From CAZMVY01 sp964617875 (GTDB lineage: Bacteria > Planctomycetota > Phycisphaerae > UBA1845 > PWPN01), in contig CAZUAI010000134.1 of the NCBI GenBank assembly GCA_964617875.1, positions 1 through 8,949 of the forward strand: a stretch of DNA of 8,949 bases, in the 5' to 3' direction. Under the pieces are notes generated by a model that saw only the letters and a program-made list of their open reading frames with translations, searched no databases and was not told the origin of the DNA. A program made the translations under genes and the position numbers. This document shows, in pieces, positions 5,275 to 8,949 of this stretch (position 1 is its first letter; each line of letters begins with the position of its first letter).

Positions 5275-6393
5275 GTGGTCCCGGAACCGACGAATCTCCG
5301 CGTGGCGATCGCGCACCAGTGGTTCGCGTACATGCGCGGCGGCGAGAAGGTGGCCGAGGCGATCGGCGAGTTCTTCCCCGACGCCCCGTTGTTCGCCCTC
5401 ATGGCCGATCGCGGCGTCATGACGCCGAGCCTGCTGCGCCACCCGCTGCGCACGTCGTTCCTGCAGGCGCTGACGCGACTCAGCGGCTCGCACCGGCACT
5501 GGCTGCCGCTGTTCCCGCGAGCGGCCGAGTCGCTTGACGCAACCGCGTTCGACCTGGTCATCTGCTCCGACGCGGCGACGATCAAGGGCATCCGCACGCG
5601 CCCGGACGCGGTCAAGGTCTGCTACTGCCATTCGCCCATGCGCTACGTGTGGGACCAGACGGCGGACTACGCCCGGAACACCGGCCTCGCCGGCCGTCTG
5701 GCCCTGCGGCTCTTCGCGGAGCGCCTGCGGCGCTGGGACCGTGCCGCCGCGCAGACGGTGACGGCGTTCATCGCCAACTCGAACCACACCGCGGACCGCA
5801 TCCGGCGCTGCTACGGCCGCGAATCGACCGTGATCCATCCGCCCGTGCGGACGGACTTCCCGCCGCCGGCCGCGCCGGAGGACTTCTACCTCGTCGTCGG
5901 CGAGCAGGTGGAGTACAAGCGGAACGACCTGGCCCTCGAGGCATGCGCCCGGCTGGGCCGACGGCTCGTCGTGATTGGCGAGGGGCCGGTCCTGCCGGGG
6001 CTGCGCTTGCGGGCGGCGGCGGCGGGCGCGAACGTCGAGTTTCTCGGCCGCCAGCCCGATGACGTCCTGCGCGGCCACTACCGTCGCTGTCGTGCGTTGT
6101 TGTTCTGCGGCCAGGAGGATTTCGGGATCGTCCCCGTCGAGGCGATGGCCGCCGGACGGCCCGTGATCGCCTATGCGCGCGGCGGATCCGTCGAAACGGT
6201 CGTGCCCGACCTGACGGGCATCCTGTTCAGCGACCAGACCGTGGATGTAGTTGCCGATGCGATCCGGCGATTCGAGACCGCGTCGGACCAATTCGATCCG
6301 GCGGAGATCCAACGCCACGCGCAGCAGTTCTCGCACGAACGCTTCCGCGCCGAGTTCGCGGGGTTCCTGCGAAGCGTGCTCGCCCGATCCTGA
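5275..6393 (+). CDS. GT-B fold glycosyltransferase, family 4 type
   Basis: The 372-residue product is a retaining, nucleotide-sugar-dependent glycosyltransferase of the GT-B fold. The N-terminal domain shows AIAHQWFAYMRGGEKV (11-26), the glycine loop typical of family 4 enzymes, and YCHSPMRYVWD (117-127), characteristic of the WbaZ-like mannosyltransferase subgroup. The C-terminal domain has YLVVGEQVEYKRNDLAL (205-221), VIGEGP (233-238) and the E-x7-E motif EDFGIVPVE (281-289), followed by AMAAGRPVIAY. It probably adds a sugar, perhaps mannose, to a polysaccharide or lipid-linked glycan at the cytoplasmic face. No membrane segment is present. The GTG at 5275 is the best in-frame start because the open frame further upstream is compositionally unlike the protein; GTG 5302 is an alternative, and neither has a clear ribosome site. 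A paired palindromic repeat follows directly after the stop. Confidence 0.88.
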   Translation: MVPEPTNLRVAIAHQWFAYMRGGEKVAEAIGEFFPDAPLFALMADRGVMTPSLLRHPLRTSFLQALTRLSGSHRHWLPLFPRAAESLDATAFDLVICSDAATIKGIRTRPDAVKVCYCHSPMRYVWDQTADYARNTGLAGRLALRLFAERLRRWDRAAAQTVTAFIANSNHTADRIRRCYGRESTVIHPPVRTDFPPPAAPEDFYLVVGEQVEYKRNDLALEACARLGRRLVVIGEGPVLPGLRLRAAAAGANVEFLGRQPDDVLRGHYRRCRALLFCGQEDFGIVPVEAMAAGRPVIAYARGGSVETVVPDLTGILFSDQTVDVVADAIRRFETASDQFDPAEIQRHAQQFSHERFRAEFAGFLRSVLARS

Positions 6394-6396
6394 GAA

Positions 6397-6452
6397 TTGT
6401 GGTGCAGGCTTCCAGCCTGCGGACGGAGGCAGGCAAGATGCCTGCACCACAA
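6397..6452. repeat. Paired palindromic repeat between convergent genes
   Basis: The element is an outer perfect 13-bp inverted repeat, ttgtggtgcaggc (6397-6409) with gcctgcaccacaa (6440-6452). Each half folds on its own: gcaggct (6404-6410) with agcctgc (6414-6420), and gcaggca (6429-6435) with tgcctgc (6439-6445), each with a 3-base loop. This nested two-hairpin design resembles REP/BIME elements, and a half copy is at 1371-1392. It starts 4 bases after the glycosyltransferase stop and 37 bases from the ctaA stop. It could end transcription from both sides, although it has no T-tract. Confidence 0.8.
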
Positions 6453-6488
6453 GGCAACTGCCCAACTGTAAACAGCGGTAGCCGTGTA

Positions 6489-7799
6489 TCAGCCCCCGCG
6501 CTCGCGTAAGCGCCAGGCCCACAGCATGAGGACGACCGCGCACGCGAGCAGCACGGCGCCGGCGCCCTGGTGCGCGGTGGCCAGGACGACCTCGGTGGCG
6601 GGACGCCGGGGCTCCGCGGACCAGAGCCCCACGGCGATCAGCGCGGCAAGCCCGAGTGCCGCCTGTATGCCCGTCAGCACAAGCAGGATCCGCCCCAGTC
6701 GCGGCACGAACGGCGGCGCGGCCGGCCGTACGCACGCGCGGATGCCGCACACGTGCGCCACGACGAGGACGATCACCGCCATGCTGATGTGAATGAGCAG
6801 GCCGCCGGTGATGTGCCGGAGGATCGCGCCCAGCACCAGTTGCACGATCATCAGAATCACCAGGGCCGCGCCGAAGAACCGGTCTGTCGAGGTGAAGCAG
6901 CCCGGCGTCGAGCGTGCGGCGCTGCGCCACGCGGTCGAGAGGAACACGATCATGGACACGATCATGCCGAAGATGACCTGGCCGACGACGCCGTGGACGA
7001 TCGCGAGCGTGATGCTCGGCGCCGTGTCCGCCGGCGAGGTGCTGAGCGTGAACCGCCCGGTGACTCGCAGGCCGCCGAGGATGCCCTGGACGATGACGAA
7101 CAGCAGCAGCACCCACGCGAACGCCTTCAGAGACCGGCGCCGCTCCCGCGCCTGGACCTCGACGGCCATCGCCAGGATGGCCAGCCCCACCAGCGAGCCG
7201 AACAGCCGGTGGGCGTGCTCGTAGTAGATCCCGCCGGTCATCCGTCCGAGCGGGTAGAGGAACATGTTGTACCCGAACGAGTTGGGCCAATCGACGACGG
7301 CCAGCCCCGCGTCGCTGCTCGTCACCAGGCCGCCGGCGACCACCAGCAGCAACGCGGCCGCCGCGGCGTCGCCGGCCAGCACGGCCATCCAGTTGACGTC
7401 GCGCGGGATCCGGCGTCGCGTGAAGCCGCCGACCGCCGCCCCGGCGGCGCCCAGTGCGACACTGGCGGCGATCGTCCCCGGGATCCACCACAACGCCGAG
7501 GGCACGATCTGATTCGGCCGCTCGCCGGTCAGCAGGCTGCCGAGGATCAGCATGTTGAGCAGGGACGCGATCCCGCCGACGTACGCCCCGCCCGCCGGGC
7601 CGCGGCCGGTGTACCGCCCCGCAACAACGCCGCCGATGGGCAGGCACGCGAGCATCCCCAGGGCCATGAGCCAGCTCGGCACGATCGCCGGCGGCAGCCG
7701 GCAGACATACCCGATGGCCCACATCGCCACGGTCGTGCCGAACGCCGTCGCCAGGATGTCCACGCGGCCGCCCGAATTCACAGACTTGCTGCGCTCCAT
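6489..7799 (-). CDS. ctaA: Heme A synthase (COX15/CtaA family) with extra N-terminal membrane domain
   Basis: The 436-residue membrane protein oxidises the C8 methyl of heme O to give heme A for cytochrome oxidase. The CtaA core starts near residue 140 and has the expected histidines: H197 in EHAHR (with E194), H269 in IVHG, H337 in LLIH and H410 in TAHQ. Their spacing (72, 68 and 73 residues) fits two repeated four-helix bundles. The first external loop reads SSDAGLAVVDWPNSFGYN (161-178) and lacks the cysteine pair of the Bacillus enzyme. Ahead of the core is an added domain (about 1-130) with four hydrophobic segments near 14-34, 41-62, 72-90 and 102-125, rich in glycine and of unknown role. 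Usual CtaA proteins are near 300-350 residues. ATG 7799 opens the frame and has no Shine-Dalgarno; a promoter-like sequence ends only a few bases upstream. The gene is divergent from ctaB, its pathway partner. Confidence 0.92.
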   Translation of the reverse strand: MERSKSVNSGGRVDILATAFGTTVAMWAIGYVCRLPPAIVPSWLMALGMLACLPIGGVVAGRYTGRGPAGGAYVGGIASLLNMLILGSLLTGERPNQIVPSALWWIPGTIAASVALGAAGAAVGGFTRRRIPRDVNWMAVLAGDAAAAALLLVVAGGLVTSSDAGLAVVDWPNSFGYNMFLYPLGRMTGGIYYEHAHRLFGSLVGLAILAMAVEVQARERRRSLKAFAWVLLLFVIVQGILGGLRVTGRFTLSTSPADTAPSITLAIVHGVVGQVIFGMIVSMIVFLSTAWRSAARSTPGCFTSTDRFFGAALVILMIVQLVLGAILRHITGGLLIHISMAVIVLVVAHVCGIRACVRPAAPPFVPRLGRILLVLTGIQAALGLAALIAVGLWSAEPRRPATEVVLATAHQGAGAVLLACAVVLMLWAWRLRERGG

Positions 7800-7809
7800 G
7801 ATCGTTCAT

Positions 7810-7838
7810 CTTGTAGGCTCAATCCGGCGCCTTGGCAA
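7810..7838 (-). promoter_or_regulatory. Candidate promoter for ctaA
   Basis: On the minus strand TTGCCA (7833-7838, 5/6) is followed after exactly 17 bases by TACAAG (7810-7815, 4/6). Transcription would begin near 7803, only about 4 bases before the ATG, which agrees with the missing Shine-Dalgarno and suggests a leaderless or nearly leaderless message. Confidence 0.35.
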
Positions 7839-7862
7839 CGTGCCCCGACCGCCCCGGGCGAC

Positions 7863-7868
7863 TATCAT
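7863..7868 (+). promoter_or_regulatory. Candidate -10 box before ctaB
   Basis: TATCAT is a 5/6 match to TATAAT and ends 8 bases before the ATG at 7877, so a transcript from it would be leaderless. No acceptable -35 hexamer is visible, and ctaB also lacks a Shine-Dalgarno sequence. Confidence 0.2.
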
Positions 7869-7876
7869 GGTGCGCG

Positions 7877-8776
7877 ATGTGCTCGGCCCCGCAGACATTG
7901 GATTCGGCGACCGGCTCGCCCCCGGGGTTGGCCCTCACCTGCCTGCGGCTTGCGAAGCCGGGCATCACGGCTCTTGTTACGGCGACGGCGGCAGCGGGCT
8001 ACGCGCTTGCCGGAGGGGCCTTTGGTGATGGTTGGACCCTCGCCGTCACGCTCGTCGGAACGGCATTTGCCGCCGGCGGGGCCAACGCGGCCAACCAGTG
8101 GATCGAGAGCGGGCGCGACGGCCGGATGGTGCGCACGTGCGGCCGGCCGTTCCCGGCGGGTTACCTGTGCCCCGTGCGGGGGATCCTGTGGACGGTCGCC
8201 GCGACCGTGGTGGGCGTCGTCGTGCTTGCCGTCGGGGCGAACGCGACGGCCGCGGTGCTGGCGGCGACGGCGGCGGGCGCCTACCTGTTCCTGTACACAC
8301 CGCTGAAGCCCCGCACCACGCTGTGTACGCTCGTCGGCGCCGTCAGCGGGGCGATCCCGCCGCTGATCGGCTGGGCCGCCGCCGCAGGGCGGCTCGACCT
8401 CGGCGCCTGGCTGCTGGGGGCGGTGCTCTACGTGTGGCAGGTGCCGCACTTCCTTTCGCTGGCGTGGTTCCGCCGTACGGACTACGCCGATGGCGGCTTC
8501 CGCATGCTGCCCGCGGCCGATCCGTCCGGCGACGCCGCGGCCCGGGCCGTCGTGCTCTACACCGCCGCGCTCGTGCCGCTCAGCCTGACGTTGGCGCTCG
8601 TCGGGGTCGCCGGCCGTGTGTATGCGATCGGGGCGCTGCTGCTCGGGGCGGGCCTGCTGCTTCTGGCCGTGCGGCTCTATCGCCACCGCACCGATGCAAA
8701 CGCCCGCCGTCTCTTCCGCGCCACCATCGCCTACCTGCCCCTCATGCTGACGCTGGCCGTCGCCGACCACATGTAA
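7877..8776 (+). CDS. ctaB: Heme O synthase (protoheme IX farnesyltransferase, UbiA family)
   Basis: The 299-residue polytopic membrane protein transfers a farnesyl group from farnesyl diphosphate to protoheme, giving heme O, the substrate of the divergently encoded CtaA. It has the family signatures in order: RLAKPGIT (24-31), the first prenyl-diphosphate motif around N73 to RTCGRP (86-91) with E77 and D81, YTPLKPRT (140-147), GAIPPLIGWAA (158-168), WQVPHFLSLAW (187-197) and TDYADGGFRMLP (201-212), the second acidic loop. About eight to nine hydrophobic segments are present, as expected. The first motif has Glu in place of the usual first Asp and SGR where RDI-type residues are common; a Glu there also occurs in other CtaB proteins I recall. 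The ATG at 7877 fits the usual short N-terminus; the frame is open from TTG 7832. Its neighbour ctaA starts 77 bases away on the other strand. Confidence 0.94.
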   Translation: MCSAPQTLDSATGSPPGLALTCLRLAKPGITALVTATAAAGYALAGGAFGDGWTLAVTLVGTAFAAGGANAANQWIESGRDGRMVRTCGRPFPAGYLCPVRGILWTVAATVVGVVVLAVGANATAAVLAATAAGAYLFLYTPLKPRTTLCTLVGAVSGAIPPLIGWAAAAGRLDLGAWLLGAVLYVWQVPHFLSLAWFRRTDYADGGFRMLPAADPSGDAAARAVVLYTAALVPLSLTLALVGVAGRVYAIGALLLGAGLLLLAVRLYRHRTDANARRLFRATIAYLPLMLTLAVADHM

Positions 8777-8949
8777 GGCGGCCGACTCGCCATTCGATGA
8801 CGACGGTGCAGTGTGTCCGCGGAAGCACATCCTCAGTGCTCGCAGTGGCTCATGCAGTTCGCTGTAGGGCCGGACGGTCACAAGTCACATAGCAGAATGG
8901 CACTGCCGTGAAGAACCCGCCGTGCGGGACAGAGACCGAGCGTGTCCAG
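8777..8949. other. 173 bases after ctaB without a supported gene
   Basis: A 5-bp stem (8916-8920 with 8924-8928, loop CGT) is present but has no T-tract and is too weak to call a terminator. The only ATG frame, at 8797, gives about 30 residues with no support. No cytochrome oxidase gene begins before the window ends. Confidence 0.6.

Noticed and set aside
5050..7809. 919-residue minus-strand open frame
   Set aside because: It runs antisense to the glycosyltransferase and in another frame through ctaA, both of which have clear family motifs. Its translation is Arg/Gly/Ala/Asp-rich without any motif, typical of shadow frames in GC-rich DNA.
6570..8306. 578-residue plus-strand open frame
   Set aside because: It is antisense to ctaA and then overlaps ctaB in the wrong frame. 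It is hydrophilic and repetitive in composition, with no recognisable domain.
7877..8776. CtaB inactivated by Glu replacing Asp in the first prenyl-diphosphate motif
   Set aside because: All other signatures are intact, E77 keeps the acidic function, and I recall Glu at this position in other CtaB proteins.
8797..8892. Small open reading frame after ctaB
   Set aside because: It has about 31 codons, no ribosome site and no recognisable sequence; such frames arise by chance at this GC content.

Overview
This is a GC-rich bacterial window (high GC throughout, dense single-strand genes with many spurious antisense open frames) carrying seven convincing protein genes and several intergenic palindromic repeats. 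The best guess is a planctomycete or a close relative. The heme A synthase has the cysteine-free first loop and the N-terminal extension I associate with that group, and the intergenic repeats are of kinds I have seen in planctomycete genomes. This is judgement from memory, because no rRNA or marker gene is present. The paired heme O and heme A synthases imply an aerobic organism with a heme a-type terminal oxidase.

Layout. Positions 1-430 are non-coding and hold a mosaic of hairpin repeats followed by a possible promoter. Positions 431-1234 (+) encode an acetoacetate-decarboxylase-family protein with the catalytic-lysine motif. Positions 1235-1589 are non-coding with one half-palindrome repeat and a candidate -10 box. 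Positions 1590-2489 and 2500-3612 (+) form a tight two-gene operon of a HAD-family phosphatase and a deoxyhypusine-synthase-like protein. A FucI-like sugar isomerase (3626-5050, -) converges on this operon with only 13 bases between stops. A 224-base divergent intergenic region with an 11-bp perfect inverted repeat separates it from a family 4-type glycosyltransferase (5275-6393, +). A paired palindromic repeat lies between that gene and the convergent heme A synthase ctaA (6489-7799, -), which is divergent from heme O synthase ctaB (7877-8776, +). The last 173 bases show no supported gene.

How the genes may work together. CtaB farnesylates protoheme to heme O and CtaA oxidises heme O to heme A, so these two clearly form one pathway. 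The HAD and DHS-like genes are surely co-expressed. Together with the adjacent sugar isomerase they could form a small-molecule (possibly sugar) pathway not described to my knowledge, but no substrate can be read from the sequence. The decarboxylase-like gene and the glycosyltransferase are neighbours without a demonstrated link. The most interesting item is the DHS-like protein: its C-terminal part aligns by eye with the active-site region of deoxyhypusine synthase, lysine included, although bacteria lack eIF5A and the partner gene is a phosphatase.
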